Source: Kosakonia oryzendophytica
GTDB taxonomy: Bacteria > Pseudomonadota > Gammaproteobacteria > Enterobacterales > Enterobacteriaceae
Length of the DNA: 64,000 nt
Reading direction: 5' to 3'
Assembly: GCF_900094925.1 (NCBI RefSeq)
Contig: NZ_FMAY01000005.1
Span: 248,001-312,000, forward strand
Numbering within the stretch: position 1 is the first letter of the stretch; every line of letters begins with the position of its first letter. The notes under the pieces are model-generated. The model was not told where the DNA came from, made no database searches, and saw nothing but the letters and a program-made list of their open reading frames with translations. Below, in pieces: positions 1 to 8,157 of this stretch. Position numbers and translations under genes: made by a program.

Positions 1-314
1 ATCTCTGCATCAGATGCGCCGTTATCGTGAAGCGCGATCAGGTGGTTCTCCAGCGCCACATCCTGCTCTTCGCGGGTTTTCCAGCTCTGTATCGCTTCAG
101 GTTGCTTTTTTATCACCGCTTCACGCGCCAGGTCGGTGAGGGCGTACGCTTCTTTTTCCAGATCATCGGTGAGGGAGTCGAAAACACGGTTTTGTGCCAC
201 AGCGGCGCGCTCAGCGCGCTCCGCATTGGACGCCAGAAATAACGCCACGCCCGATGTCAGCGTTAAGACCACCGTGGCGACATAAGCAAAATTAGTGATC
301 GTTGCGATACGCAC
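1..314 (-). CDS. N-terminus of a membrane-anchored sensor protein (partial)
   Basis: The leftward frame is open from a GTG at 314 to the window edge, giving about 104 residues; the C-terminal part is outside. The start is supported by AAAGG about ten bases upstream. The protein begins MRIATITNFAYVATVVLTL, a single membrane segment (about residues 8-29). A hydrophilic, acidic, probably periplasmic helical stretch follows, with repeated E, D, R and Q. This layout is common in sensor kinases, GGDEF/EAL proteins and chemoreceptors, but the output domain is not visible, so no function is assigned. It is divergent from the ABC importer at 552-3922 and could sense the same solute; that is inference from position only. 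Confidence 0.6.
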   Translation of the reverse strand, partial: MRIATITNFAYVATVVLTLTSGVALFLASNAERAERAAVAQNRVFDSLTDDLEKEAYALTDLAREAVIKKQPEAIQSWKTREEQDVALENHLIALHDNGASDAE

Positions 315-459
315 GCGATATTGCCTTTTAAAGGGTAAAGAGAGGTATGCCTATCATTTTAGCCATTCTGTTAAAAATCAATGCGCAATATTCACGTCAT
401 TTATTCGTCATATTCCCTGCCTATAGTCAGCCGAATCAAATCCCAAAGAGGATACCAGT

Positions 460-552
460 ATGTTTGCTCCCCTGACTTGTGCGCAGGTGGATGCATCCTG
501 TGAGCTGCGGTTCATGGGTCAGTCACGGCTTCCTGCTGCGGGAGCCTGCTGA
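460..552 (+). CDS. 30-residue upstream ORF overlapping the ABC ATPase start
   Basis: ATG at 460 follows AAAGAGG at a suitable distance and opens 30 codons (MFAPLTCAQVDASCELRF...). Its stop overlaps the next gene's start as TGATG at 550-554, the usual arrangement for translational coupling. The peptide has three cysteines and matches no family I know. It may be a leader peptide that delivers ribosomes to the ATPase start, or a fortuitous reading frame. The strong ribosome-binding site favours translation. Confidence 0.4.
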   Translation: MFAPLTCAQVDASCELRFMGQSRLPAAGAC

Positions 553-1253
553 TGGATGCATTCACGGATATCCGCCTTAAAGGTGTCTCCTACGCTTTTG
601 GCACACACACTGTTCTCCATCATATCGACTTACATATTCAACCCGGTAGCGTCGTTGCGTTGCTAGGGCCTTCCGGTTGCGGCAAAAGCACGCTGCTGCG
701 TTTGCTGGTGGGGCTGGCTGAACCCGCATTCGGTGAGATCTGGTTTGGCGATCGCCTGATGGCAAAAGCGGGCTGGTCGTTACCGCCTGAAGCGCGTGAC
801 ATTGGCATGGTCTTTCAGGATTACGCGCTGTGGCCGCATATGAGCGTAGCGCAAAACGTCGCCTTTCCGTTGAAGATGCGCAATGTTCCGCGTGCCGAGC
901 GTGAGCAACGCGTCATGCAGGCACTGGAAAGAGTCGGGTTGACGGCATTCGCCGGACGTAAACCCGCAGGGTTGTCCGGTGGGCAACAGCAGCGCGTCGC
1001 ACTGGCGCGCGCCATTGTCGCCGAACCCCGTGTGTTGCTGTTTGATGAGCCGCTCTCCAATCTCGACAGCGCACTGCGCGAGTCTTTATGCCATGAGATG
1101 GCGCAATTGCTGCGTCAAATCGGCACCACTGCCGTCTATGTCACCCACGATCGTCGGGAAGCGGAATGGCTTGCCGACCGCATTGTGCATCTCGCCGCTG
1201 GCACTGTTGAATCTGAATGCACCGTTACATCATCCTCAGGGGAAATGGCATGA
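552..1253 (+). CDS. ABC importer ATP-binding subunit (FbpC/PhnT-like)
   Basis: This 233-residue nucleotide-binding subunit should power the importer encoded with the next two genes on the inner face of the membrane. The Walker A motif is GPSGCGKST (about residue 39), the signature is [15 protein letters not shown], Walker B is VLLFDEPLSNLD, and the switch histidine lies in VTHDRREAE. It is shorter than typical FbpC or PotA proteins and lacks a clear C-terminal TOBE regulatory domain. The start overlaps the stop of the upstream small ORF, and its own stop overlaps the binding-protein start (ATGA, 1250-1253). Iron(III), aminoethylphosphonate and sugar phosphate are all plausible substrates for this subfamily; the sequence does not decide. 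Confidence 0.85.
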   Translation: MDAFTDIRLKGVSYAFGTHTVLHHIDLHIQPGSVVALLGPSGCGKSTLLRLLVGLAEPAFGEIWFGDRLMAKAGWSLPPEARDIGMVFQDYALWPHMSVAQNVAFPLKMRNVPRAEREQRVMQALERVGLTAFAGRKPAGLSGGQQQRVALARAIVAEPRVLLFDEPLSNLDSALRESLCHEMAQLLRQIGTTAVYVTHDRREAEWLADRIVHLAAGTVESECTVTSSSGEMA

Positions 1254-2218
1254 AAACCATACTGTCTGTCAAAAAAGGAGTCGCTTTAGCCATGGTGTTG
1301 TCGTCCATGATCATGTCCAGTGCGCATGCGCTGACCGTCTATACCGCCGGTCCTGGGTCGCTGGCAAAAAGCCTTGCCAGCGGTTTTGAGCAGAAGACCG
1401 GCGTGAAGGTCGATATCTTCCAGGCCACCACCGGCAAAGTCATGGCGAGACTGGAAGCAGAACAAGCCAATCCACAGGCGGATATTTTGATCTCTGCCTC
1501 CTGGGACACTGCAGAAGATCTGCATAACCGGGGCTGGTTGCTGCCGTTTAGCAGTGCGAACGCCGCGAAAGTGCCGGAGACGCTAAAAAGCACGGACTAC
1601 ATTGCGCAAGGGGTTTCCGCGCTGGGCATTGTATGGAACAGCAAAAGCGGCACTCCGGAACCGAAAGAGTGGCAGGATCTGACCACCGCAGATTTTAAAG
1701 ATAAAGTCACCACGCCGGATCCAGCGCTCTCTGGCGCGTCGCTGGATCTGCTGATTGGCCTGCAAAACGGCATGGGTGAGAAAGCCTGGCAGTTGTTCGA
1801 TGCCCTGAAACAAAACGGCATGGTGGTAAGCGGCCCAAATGCCCAGGCCGTCACACCCGTGATGCAAGGCGCGAAAGCGGCAGTGTTTGGCGCAGTAGAT
1901 TACGTCACCTACGGCAATATTGCGCAGGGTGAATCGCTGAAAGTGATCTTCCCGGCCAGCGGCACGGTAATTGCACCGCGCCCGATGATGATCCTCAAAA
2001 CCACGCAGCATGCCGATGACGCCAAAGCATTCGTGGACTATGTGCTGTCGCCGGAGGGACAGAAAATGGTTGCCGATGCCTGGCTAATGCCTGCCCGTAC
2101 CGATGTTGAAGCAAAACGCCCGCTGTTCACCGAACTGAAGGTGTTACCGACGCAAAGTGGCGGCGCCAGCGAACGCGGTGAAGTCCTGAAGCGCTTTAAT
2201 ACGCTGTTTGCGCAGTAA
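1250..2218 (+). CDS. Periplasmic solute-binding protein of the ABC importer
   Basis: This 322-residue extracellular solute-binding protein has a Sec signal peptide ending SMIMSSAHA (cut near residue 27). The mature protein opens LTVYTAGPGSLAKSL, as in the FbpA/PhnS/AfuA group that binds ferric iron, aminoethylphosphonate or sugar phosphates. It captures the solute and hands it to the permease at 2267. An earlier in-frame ATG at 1217 exists. The ATG at 1250 is preferred because it overlaps the ATPase stop, has AGGGGA just upstream, and begins directly with the signal peptide. I see no pair of adjacent tyrosines of the kind that holds iron in FbpA, which slightly favours a phosphonate or phosphorylated ligand. 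Confidence 0.82.
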   Translation: MKTILSVKKGVALAMVLSSMIMSSAHALTVYTAGPGSLAKSLASGFEQKTGVKVDIFQATTGKVMARLEAEQANPQADILISASWDTAEDLHNRGWLLPFSSANAAKVPETLKSTDYIAQGVSALGIVWNSKSGTPEPKEWQDLTTADFKDKVTTPDPALSGASLDLLIGLQNGMGEKAWQLFDALKQNGMVVSGPNAQAVTPVMQGAKAAVFGAVDYVTYGNIAQGESLKVIFPASGTVIAPRPMMILKTTQHADDAKAFVDYVLSPEGQKMVADAWLMPARTDVEAKRPLFTELKVLPTQSGGASERGEVLKRFNTLFAQ

Positions 2219-2233
2219 TGCCATTCTCATTTC

Positions 2234-2251
2234 AGCGGGGGTAACCCCGCT
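2234..2251 (+). other. Intercistronic hairpin between binding protein and permease
   Basis: AGCGGGG, a GTAA loop, then CCCCGCT form a perfect 7-bp stem 15 bases after the binding-protein stop and ahead of the permease ribosome-binding site. No T-run follows. It most likely protects the upstream message or lowers permease expression relative to binding protein, as in many binding-protein operons. Confidence 0.55.
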
Positions 2252-2266
2252 TTCAGGATTGCCGCT

Positions 2267-3922
2267 GTGAACCAGAAGATGATTGCGCGAGTGACGATAG
2301 CGCTGCTGGCGCTGTTGGTGGCGCTACCGTTACTGTTTATTGTGTTGCAGGCTGTTTTCCCCCATTTCAGCGCCGGGACATTCAACGATGCGTTCGCCGG
2401 GGTGCCTGCGCTGCTGGCAGAACCGCAACTGCCCGCCATGTTCAGCGGTACGCTGCGTATTGCCACCGGTGTTGCGCTACTCAGCATGTTGATTGGCCTG
2501 CCGCTCGGCATCGTGCGGGGGTTATTCGATGTGCCGTGGCCAAAATTATGGGATCTGCTGTTTTTAATCCCGTTCCTCACGCCGCCCTATATTGCCGCCT
2601 TGTCATGGATGCTGATCCTGCAAACGCAGGGGTATCTGATGCAGCTTACCGGTCTCGACCTGAATAATCTGCTGTTCAGCAAAAGCGGGATTGTGCTGGT
2701 AATGACGCTGAATATTTTCCCGGTGGTCTATTTCGCTGTATCACGCAGCCTGCTCGCCAGCGGGCAACGCCTGGCACAAGTGGCGCGTGTCCACGGTGCG
2801 ACGTCCTGGCGGGCGTTTTGCCATATCACATTGCCACTCTTGTCTCCCGCACTGGCTGCCGGGATGCTGCTGGCGTTTACCCTTGCAGTAGAGGAGTACG
2901 GCGTTCCCGCCGCGCTGGGGACACGTGCCGGCGTGGTGATGCTGACAGTGGGAATTGAAGAGAAGCTGGCCGACTGGCCCATCGACATGCCAGGCGCCGC
3001 GCTGCTTTCCGTTGTACTGATCGCCATTGCCCTGGGCGGATGGTGGCTGCAACGCAAACTCACCGGCAGCAGCGACGTTACCAGCGTCTCGGGTAAACCC
3101 ACTGAAAACGTGGGCGCACGGCTCGGTCTGGCAAGCATACCGGTTGTCATTCTCATGGCGCTGGTCGGTTTTATTGCAGTGGTGTTGCCTGGATTGTCGA
3201 TGGCCATTACCGCATTCAGTTCAACACTCTCGGGCGGCGTGTCGCTCGCTAATTTGACGATGAAACATTTTGCCGCGCTGTTTGCTGAACGGGGCGATGC
3301 ACTTTGGGCGCTTGGCACCAGTCTGTCGCTGGCGCTGGCGGCGGCGCTGCTCACCGGTTTTCTGGGGTTGTGCATTGCCTGGCTGGTGGTATTACAGAAG
3401 GTAAAAGGGCGCGCCATCATCGATGCGCTTTCGCTGATGCCTGCGGCGTTGCCAGGGGTTGTGGTCGGGGTGGGGTTAATCCTGATGTGGAACCGTGCAT
3501 TCTGGCCGGTTTCGCCTTACAACACGTGGGCGATTTTGCTGCTCTCCTATTGCTGCCTGCTGCTGCCCTGGCCGGTGCGCTATATCAGTAGCGCTATGCG
3601 TCAACTTGGCGGCAATCTTGAGCCCGCCGCGCGGGTACACGGTGCCAGCGCCTTTCAGGCACTGCGTCTGATTGTGCTCCCATTGATCTTTCCGGCCATG
3701 CTGGCAGCCATGTTAATGGTGTTCGCCATTGCCTCTCGCGAACTGGTCACCTCACTGTTGCTGGCCCCCGCCGGAACACAAACGGTCGCCGTGTTTATCT
3801 GGCGGCAGTTTGAGCAGGGATCGGTGGGTCAGGGGATGGCCATGGCGACACTGACGTTGATCGCCGGATTGCTGTTAATGCTCACGGCGCTGAGCCTGTT
3901 GCAACGCAGCACAAAGCGATAA
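2267..3922 (+). CDS. ABC importer permease, two fused membrane domains (FbpB/PhnV-like)
   Basis: This 551-residue inner-membrane protein has about twelve hydrophobic segments in two homologous halves. Each half carries the EAA loop that docks the ATPase (VHGATSWRAFCHITLPLLSPAL near residue 185 and VHGASAFQALRLIVLPLIFPA near 455). The fused arrangement is typical of FbpB-type transporters and explains why there is only one permease gene. The start is GTG at 2267, supported by AGGA at 2255-2258; an ATG four codons later is possible. It completes the ATPase, binding protein, permease operon. No terminator is evident before nhoA. Confidence 0.85.
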   Translation: MNQKMIARVTIALLALLVALPLLFIVLQAVFPHFSAGTFNDAFAGVPALLAEPQLPAMFSGTLRIATGVALLSMLIGLPLGIVRGLFDVPWPKLWDLLFLIPFLTPPYIAALSWMLILQTQGYLMQLTGLDLNNLLFSKSGIVLVMTLNIFPVVYFAVSRSLLASGQRLAQVARVHGATSWRAFCHITLPLLSPALAAGMLLAFTLAVEEYGVPAALGTRAGVVMLTVGIEEKLADWPIDMPGAALLSVVLIAIALGGWWLQRKLTGSSDVTSVSGKPTENVGARLGLASIPVVILMALVGFIAVVLPGLSMAITAFSSTLSGGVSLANLTMKHFAALFAERGDALWALGTSLSLALAAALLTGFLGLCIAWLVVLQKVKGRAIIDALSLMPAALPGVVVGVGLILMWNRAFWPVSPYNTWAILLLSYCCLLLPWPVRYISSAMRQLGGNLEPAARVHGASAFQALRLIVLPLIFPAMLAAMLMVFAIASRELVTSLLLAPAGTQTVAVFIWRQFEQGSVGQGMAMATLTLIAGLLLMLTALSLLQRSTKR

Positions 3923-3997
3923 ATGCAGGGCACAAAATCGCCGGTACAGGGAAAAAAATGCGTTATAACAAAGGGACATCTTTCGCAAGGAGCCTGT

Positions 3998-4840
3998 ATG
4001 ACCCCTTTTTTGACCGCTTATCTGGCCCGTATTGGCTGGAACGCTTCTCTGGATGTGTCGCTGGAGACACTGCGGGCGCTGCATCTGCATCACAACAGCG
4101 CGATTCCCTTTGAAAACCTTGATGTGGTCCTACCGCGTGAAATCGAACTCAGCGATGAGGCTGTCTTCCAAAAACTGGTGGTGGCCCGCCGTGGCGGCTA
4201 CTGTTTTGAACAAAATGGATTATTTGAACGCGCGCTGAACGAGGTGGGCTTCGAGGTGCGCAGTTTGCTGGGGAGGGTGGTGATCGCCAACCCGTCGCAG
4301 ATGCCGCCGCGCACCCACCGCATTTTGTTGGTTCAACTTGCGGGAGAGCCGTGGATCGCCGATGTGGGCTTTGGCGGTCAAACTCTGACCGCGCCGATCA
4401 GGCTGCAAGCTGATATTGAGCAGATCACTCCGCATGGCGTGTACCGTTTACAGCGCGCCGGAGACGACTGGGTGTTGCAGTTCCGTCACCATCAACGCTG
4501 GCAGTCGATGTATCAGTTTGAAATGGGGCAGCAATATCAGGCGGATTTTGTGATGGGTAATTTTCACTCCGCCCACTGGCCGGCGTCGCATTTTCGCCAT
4601 CATCTGCTGATGTGCCGCCATTTGCCGGACGGGGAGAAACTGACGCTCACCAACTTCCACTTTACCCACTGGCGGCAGGGGCAGGTGCAGGAAGAAAAGG
4701 TGCTGGCCGACGTGGCTGCACTGTATGAAACCCTGCAAACCCGTTTTGGTCTGGGAGTGAATGACGCGCAGCATGGTTTTAGTCTGCAAGAGCTGGAGAC
4801 GGTGATGTCGCGTTTCGAACTGCACGGTGTACAGGCTTAG
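3998..4840 (+). CDS. nhoA: Arylamine N-acetyltransferase / N-hydroxyarylamine O-acetyltransferase
   Basis: This 280-residue cytoplasmic enzyme transfers acetyl groups from acetyl-CoA to arylamines and N-hydroxyarylamines. The catalytic triad is visible: cysteine in RRGGYCFEQNG (about residue 69), histidine in PPRTHR (about 107) and aspartate in IADVGFGGQTL (about 122). Long stretches, such as NFHFTHW and HFRHHLLMCRHLPDG, agree with E. coli NhoA. The open frame extends upstream, but ATG 3998 has AAGGAG at 3988-3993 and matches the family start MTPxL. It is convergent with smvR, overlapping by four bases. Its physiological substrate is uncertain; xenobiotic detoxification fits the adjacent efflux pump. 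Confidence 0.95.
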   Translation: MTPFLTAYLARIGWNASLDVSLETLRALHLHHNSAIPFENLDVVLPREIELSDEAVFQKLVVARRGGYCFEQNGLFERALNEVGFEVRSLLGRVVIANPSQMPPRTHRILLVQLAGEPWIADVGFGGQTLTAPIRLQADIEQITPHGVYRLQRAGDDWVLQFRHHQRWQSMYQFEMGQQYQADFVMGNFHSAHWPASHFRHHLLMCRHLPDGEKLTLTNFHFTHWRQGQVQEEKVLADVAALYETLQTRFGLGVNDAQHGFSLQELETVMSRFELHGVQA

Positions 4841-5412
4841 CACAGCTCTTTTGTGATCATAACCGCCAGATGGCGATTGAAGGCTGCTTCATCGACATCT
4901 GGCATCCCCAGCATACAAATGCCATCCATCCCACAGACAAAGGCAATAAGCCGCCATGCGATATCGTGCGCCGCATCGCCGCCGGCAAACTCGCCTGCGG
5001 CACGGCCTTTGTCGATCAGCTCCACGACTTTGTCACACCACATTTCCATGGTCAGCAGATATGCGCCTTTGATTTCCGGCTCTTTACCAGCCAGCACCAG
5101 CGCTTCACGCCACAGTCGCACGTAAGGCTCCAGCCCACCGTCATCGCTGCCGAGCATGGAATGCAATTGATCGCGCCACGGTGCAGTCGCAGGGATCACT
5201 TCCACATTGAGCAATGCGTCGATCAGCCGGATAAACGCCTGCGCTTTAAGTTCATTCGACGAGGCGAAATGGTGATGAACCTGGCCCGTCGCCACAGCAG
5301 CTTCTTGGGCGATACGCCGTACCGTCATGGCGGCGAACCCATCCGCCAGTGCCACACGCATGGCGGCTTGTAAGATCACCTCCCGGCGATCATCACGGTG
5401 TAAGTAACCCAT
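4837..5412 (-). CDS. smvR: TetR-family repressor of smvA
   Basis: This 191-residue regulator has an N-terminal TetR helix-turn-helix (FAAMTVRRIAQEAAVATGQVHHHF, about residues 25-48) and a helical ligand-binding domain. The start is placed at the methionine of MGYLHRDDRR because GGGGAG lies just upstream; longer in-frame starts run into the intergenic operators. It is divergent from smvA, as in Klebsiella and other enterobacteria, where SmvR represses this pump and its loss raises tolerance to cationic biocides such as chlorhexidine. Two operator-like palindromes lie between the genes. The identification rests on both sequence and position. Confidence 0.88.
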   Translation of the reverse strand: MGYLHRDDRREVILQAAMRVALADGFAAMTVRRIAQEAAVATGQVHHHFASSNELKAQAFIRLIDALLNVEVIPATAPWRDQLHSMLGSDDGGLEPYVRLWREALVLAGKEPEIKGAYLLTMEMWCDKVVELIDKGRAAGEFAGGDAAHDIAWRLIAFVCGMDGICMLGMPDVDEAAFNRHLAVMITKELC

Positions 5413-5456
5413 AAAAACTCCCCTCAACAGAGACGAAACCGAGTGTAACAAAAAGC

Positions 5457-5470
5457 TGGACATGCGTTCA
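5457..5470. promoter_or_regulatory. Candidate SmvR operator, upstream copy
   Basis: TGGAC-ATGC-GTTCA is an imperfect dyad that differs by one base from the downstream copy at 5493-5506 and starts exactly 36 bp from it. It lies in the smvR-smvA divergent promoter region, nearer smvR. Confidence 0.55.
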
Positions 5471-5491
5471 ACTTTACGTAGGATCGCCATT

Positions 5492-5507
5492 CTGGACGCC
5501 TGTCCAG
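5492..5507. promoter_or_regulatory. Candidate SmvR operator, palindrome
   Basis: CTGGACGCCTGTCCAG is a 16-base dyad with perfect 6-base arms, 25 bp before the smvA start. TetR dimers usually bind such sites. With the related dyad at 5457-5470 it would let one repressor control both divergent genes. Confidence 0.7.
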
Positions 5508-5531
5508 GATTGATAAAACGTGGAGTGTTGT

Positions 5532-7025
5532 ATGTTTCGTCAGTGGTTAACGTTGGTCATTATCGTGTTGGTGTACATCCCGGTCGCCATCGATGCGACG
5601 GTATTGCACGTCGCTGCGCCGACGCTCAGCAGCGCACTGAACGCCAGCGGTAATGAACTGTTATGGATAATTGATATTTACTCGCTGGTGATGGCGGGCA
5701 TGGTGCTGCCAATGGGCGCACTGGGTGACAGAATCGGTTTTAAACGCCTGCTGCTGATGGGTAGCGGCCTGTTCGGTACGGCTTCGTTGCTGGCGGCTTT
5801 CGCAACCAGCGCCAGCTGGCTTATCGCCACACGCTCACTGCTGGCAATAGGCGCGGCGATGATCGTACCGGCAACGCTTGCCGGTATCCGCACGACGTTC
5901 TCGCAGGCGCGTCACCGTAATACTGCGCTCGGTGTGTGGGCGGCGGTAGGTTCCGGCGGAGCCGCATTCGGTCCTTTAGTCGGGGGCATGCTGCTGGAGC
6001 ATTTTTATTGGGGTTCCGTATTCCTGATTAACGTGCCGATCGTGCTTATGGTGATGGCGCTGACTGCCCGCCTGGTACCACGCCAGCAGGGGCGTAAAGA
6101 ACAGCCGTTAAACCTGAACCAGGCGCTGGGGCTGATTGTGGCAATCCTGCTGCTGGTCTGGAGCGCCAAAAGCGCCATGAAAGGGGTATTGCCGCTGTGG
6201 ATTATCGCCAGCACGTTGCTGGTCGGTGGCCTGTTGCTGGCGACGTTTGTCCGTCTGCAGTTAGCGGCAAAAACACCGATGATCGATATGCGTCTGTTTA
6301 CCCACCCGGTGATTTTAAGCGGCGTTGTGATGGCGATGACGGCGATGATCACACTGGTCGGTTTTGAGCTGTTGATGGCACAGGAACTGCAATTTGTGCA
6401 CGGCTTTACGCCGTTTGCTGCCGGGGTGTTTATGCTGCCGGTGATGCTGGCCAGTGGGTTTAGCGGGCCAATTGCAGGCTTTCTGGTGTCCAGCCTGGGT
6501 TTACGGCGGGTCGCGACGGGTGGAATGGCGTTAAGCGCATGCAGTTTTCTTGGCTTGTCGGTCACCCATTTCTCCACGCAGCCATGGCAGGCCGGAATAT
6601 TAATGGCGTTGCTGGGATTCAGCGCCGCCAGCGCATTACTGGCGTCAACCTCGGCTATCATGGCCGCAGCGCCAAAAGAGAAAGCGGCGGCGGCGGGCGC
6701 GATTGAAACCATGTCCTACGAACTGGGGGCCGGGCTCGGGATTGCGGTGTTTGGCCTGATTTTAAGCCGCAGCTTTGCCCATTCTATCCAGTTGCCGTCG
6801 GGGTTGAGCAGTCACGAAGTGACACAGGCGTCCTCCTCGATTGGTGAGGCGTTCCGCCTGGCGCAGGAGAGCAATACGGGTCTGGCGCAGGAGATTATCG
6901 CTGCCGCAAAAACGGCGTTTATCAGTTCTCACAGCGTGGCGCTGAGTACAGCAGGTGTGTTGTTGATCGTGCTGGCGGTGGGGATCTGGTTCAGTCTGGC
7001 AAAAGCGGAACAGCCGTCACGATAA
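5532..7025 (+). CDS. smvA: MFS drug/biocide efflux pump SmvA
   Basis: This 497-residue major-facilitator transporter of the 14-helix drug:H+ antiporter-2 group has the motif-A loop LGDRIGFKRLLL and the motif-C region GVWAAVGSGGAAFGPLVGG. The N-terminus MFRQWLTLVIIVLVYIPVAI and the long stretch GFELLMAQELQFVHG are essentially those of Klebsiella and Salmonella SmvA, which exports quaternary ammonium compounds, methyl viologen and chlorhexidine-like cations. The start at 5532 has GGAG ten bases upstream; an ATG four codons earlier lacks this. It is under the divergent SmvR. The gene is convergent with yddG across 36 bp that hold a short weak stem (7030-7045). Confidence 0.93.
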   Translation: MFRQWLTLVIIVLVYIPVAIDATVLHVAAPTLSSALNASGNELLWIIDIYSLVMAGMVLPMGALGDRIGFKRLLLMGSGLFGTASLLAAFATSASWLIATRSLLAIGAAMIVPATLAGIRTTFSQARHRNTALGVWAAVGSGGAAFGPLVGGMLLEHFYWGSVFLINVPIVLMVMALTARLVPRQQGRKEQPLNLNQALGLIVAILLLVWSAKSAMKGVLPLWIIASTLLVGGLLLATFVRLQLAAKTPMIDMRLFTHPVILSGVVMAMTAMITLVGFELLMAQELQFVHGFTPFAAGVFMLPVMLASGFSGPIAGFLVSSLGLRRVATGGMALSACSFLGLSVTHFSTQPWQAGILMALLGFSAASALLASTSAIMAAAPKEKAAAAGAIETMSYELGAGLGIAVFGLILSRSFAHSIQLPSGLSSHEVTQASSSIGEAFRLAQESNTGLAQEIIAAAKTAFISSHSVALSTAGVLLIVLAVGIWFSLAKAEQPSR

Positions 7026-7061
7026 GGACGCAGGGCTTCACCTGCGCCCGCAGACGCCGGG

Positions 7062-7946
7062 TTAAGCCACCTGCCGGGTCGACCACCAACAGAGCAACGA
7101 CCCGGCGCACACCATCACCGCGCCTTGCCAGAATGAGAAGGAGAGCGGGGCGCTTAAAACAAACGCCGCCAGAGCCGAAGAGAACACTGGTGTAAAATAC
7201 GACGCCGCCGCCAATACAGTCACGTTGCCGTGCAATATGCCAATATTCCATGACGCATAACCAAAACCGAGCGCGATACCGGTCATCACTAATTTCACCA
7301 CCACCGGCAGTGTAAAGAGCATGGCGGGTTGCGGCGTGAGGGCAAATTTTACCCACAGGGTTGCTGCCGTCAGTAAAACAAACAGCGTAATGCCATTCGC
7401 CCCTTTGGCGTATTTGGTGGTTACCGTACAGTAAATTGCCCAAATAAATGCCCCGGCGAAAGCCAGCGCGTAACTGAGCGGGTTGGAAATAATATTGCGT
7501 TGGATATCGGCAATATTCAGACCGTTATTACCGCCTAATACCCAGCACACACCCACTAATGCCAGTAATAAACCGGGGACAACCCACAGCGTGGATTTTT
7601 GCCCGTTAAATAATATCGCGCAGAGAATCGTCAGGCTCGGCCATAAATAATTCACCATCCCCACTTCTATCGCCTGCTGGCGCGTATTCGCATACCCCAG
7701 CGAGAGTGCCAGGCACAACTCATAGCTGACAAATAGAACGCTACCGGCAATAAGATAATGGCGGGGAATTGCGCGCAGGCGGGGAAAACCCACCGTAAAG
7801 ATTAACAACAAGCCACTGATGCTGTAGATCATGGCCGCGCCGCCCACCGGGCCGAGTCCTTCGCTGACTGCCCGAATAAACCCGACCATCGTGCTCCATA
7901 ATAATACCGCCAGTAAACCAATTAGCGTTGCGCGTTTTTTCGTCAT
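7062..7946 (-). CDS. yddG: Aromatic amino acid / metabolite exporter YddG (DMT family)
   Basis: This 294-residue inner-membrane protein of the drug/metabolite transporter superfamily has ten hydrophobic segments and two EamA repeats. It aligns with E. coli YddG (293 residues) from MTKKRATLIGLLAVLLWSTM to the C-terminus, including the conserved GMVNYLWPSLTIL. YddG exports aromatic amino acids and is also linked to paraquat efflux in Salmonella. As in E. coli it sits beside, and divergent from, fdnG; 211 bp of shared regulatory DNA lie between them. Confidence 0.93.
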   Translation of the reverse strand: MTKKRATLIGLLAVLLWSTMVGFIRAVSEGLGPVGGAAMIYSISGLLLIFTVGFPRLRAIPRHYLIAGSVLFVSYELCLALSLGYANTRQQAIEVGMVNYLWPSLTILCAILFNGQKSTLWVVPGLLLALVGVCWVLGGNNGLNIADIQRNIISNPLSYALAFAGAFIWAIYCTVTTKYAKGANGITLFVLLTAATLWVKFALTPQPAMLFTLPVVVKLVMTGIALGFGYASWNIGILHGNVTVLAAASYFTPVFSSALAAFVLSAPLSFSFWQGAVMVCAGSLLCWWSTRQVA

Positions 7947-8016
7947 CGCTGCACTTGTATTGTCCGTAACAAAACCTCACCTTATAACACAGTTACTTGT
8001 TGCCGGGCGAATGACG

Positions 8017-8032
8017 TAATCCTTAAGGATAA
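8017..8032. promoter_or_regulatory. Candidate NarL 7-2-7 site for fdnG
   Basis: TAATCCT-TA-AGGATAA is a pair of inverted heptamers with a 2-base spacer, the arrangement bound by phosphorylated NarL. It contains the perfect palindrome ATCCTTAAGGAT. It lies about 62 bp upstream of the FNR-like site, about -103 from the start point implied by that site. This agrees with the far-upstream NarL site known for E. coli fdnG. Confidence 0.55.
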
Positions 8033-8079
8033 GAAAAACCCCACAGCGGCGACTATTAGGTATCAGCCCCCGGCGGTTA

Positions 8080-8093
8080 TTGATTTATCGCAA
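8080..8093. promoter_or_regulatory. Candidate FNR site for fdnG
   Basis: TTGATTTATCGCAA matches the FNR consensus TTGAT-N4-ATCAA at eight of ten specified bases, with one perfect half site. An activating site at -41.5 would put transcription start near 8128, about 30 bases before the fdnG ATG, as expected for this anaerobically induced operon. Confidence 0.6.
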
Positions 8094-8157
8094 TTACCAC
8101 ACCGTATGGAATGTTTAGTTTCCCGCCCGAAGTCGAAAACCAATAATGAGGAAAGCA

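Noticed and set aside
2728-3420. Long leftward open frame of 230 codons opposite the ABC permease
   Set aside because: It is antisense to a clear membrane protein, has composition typical of a GC-rich shadow frame and no recognisable domain.
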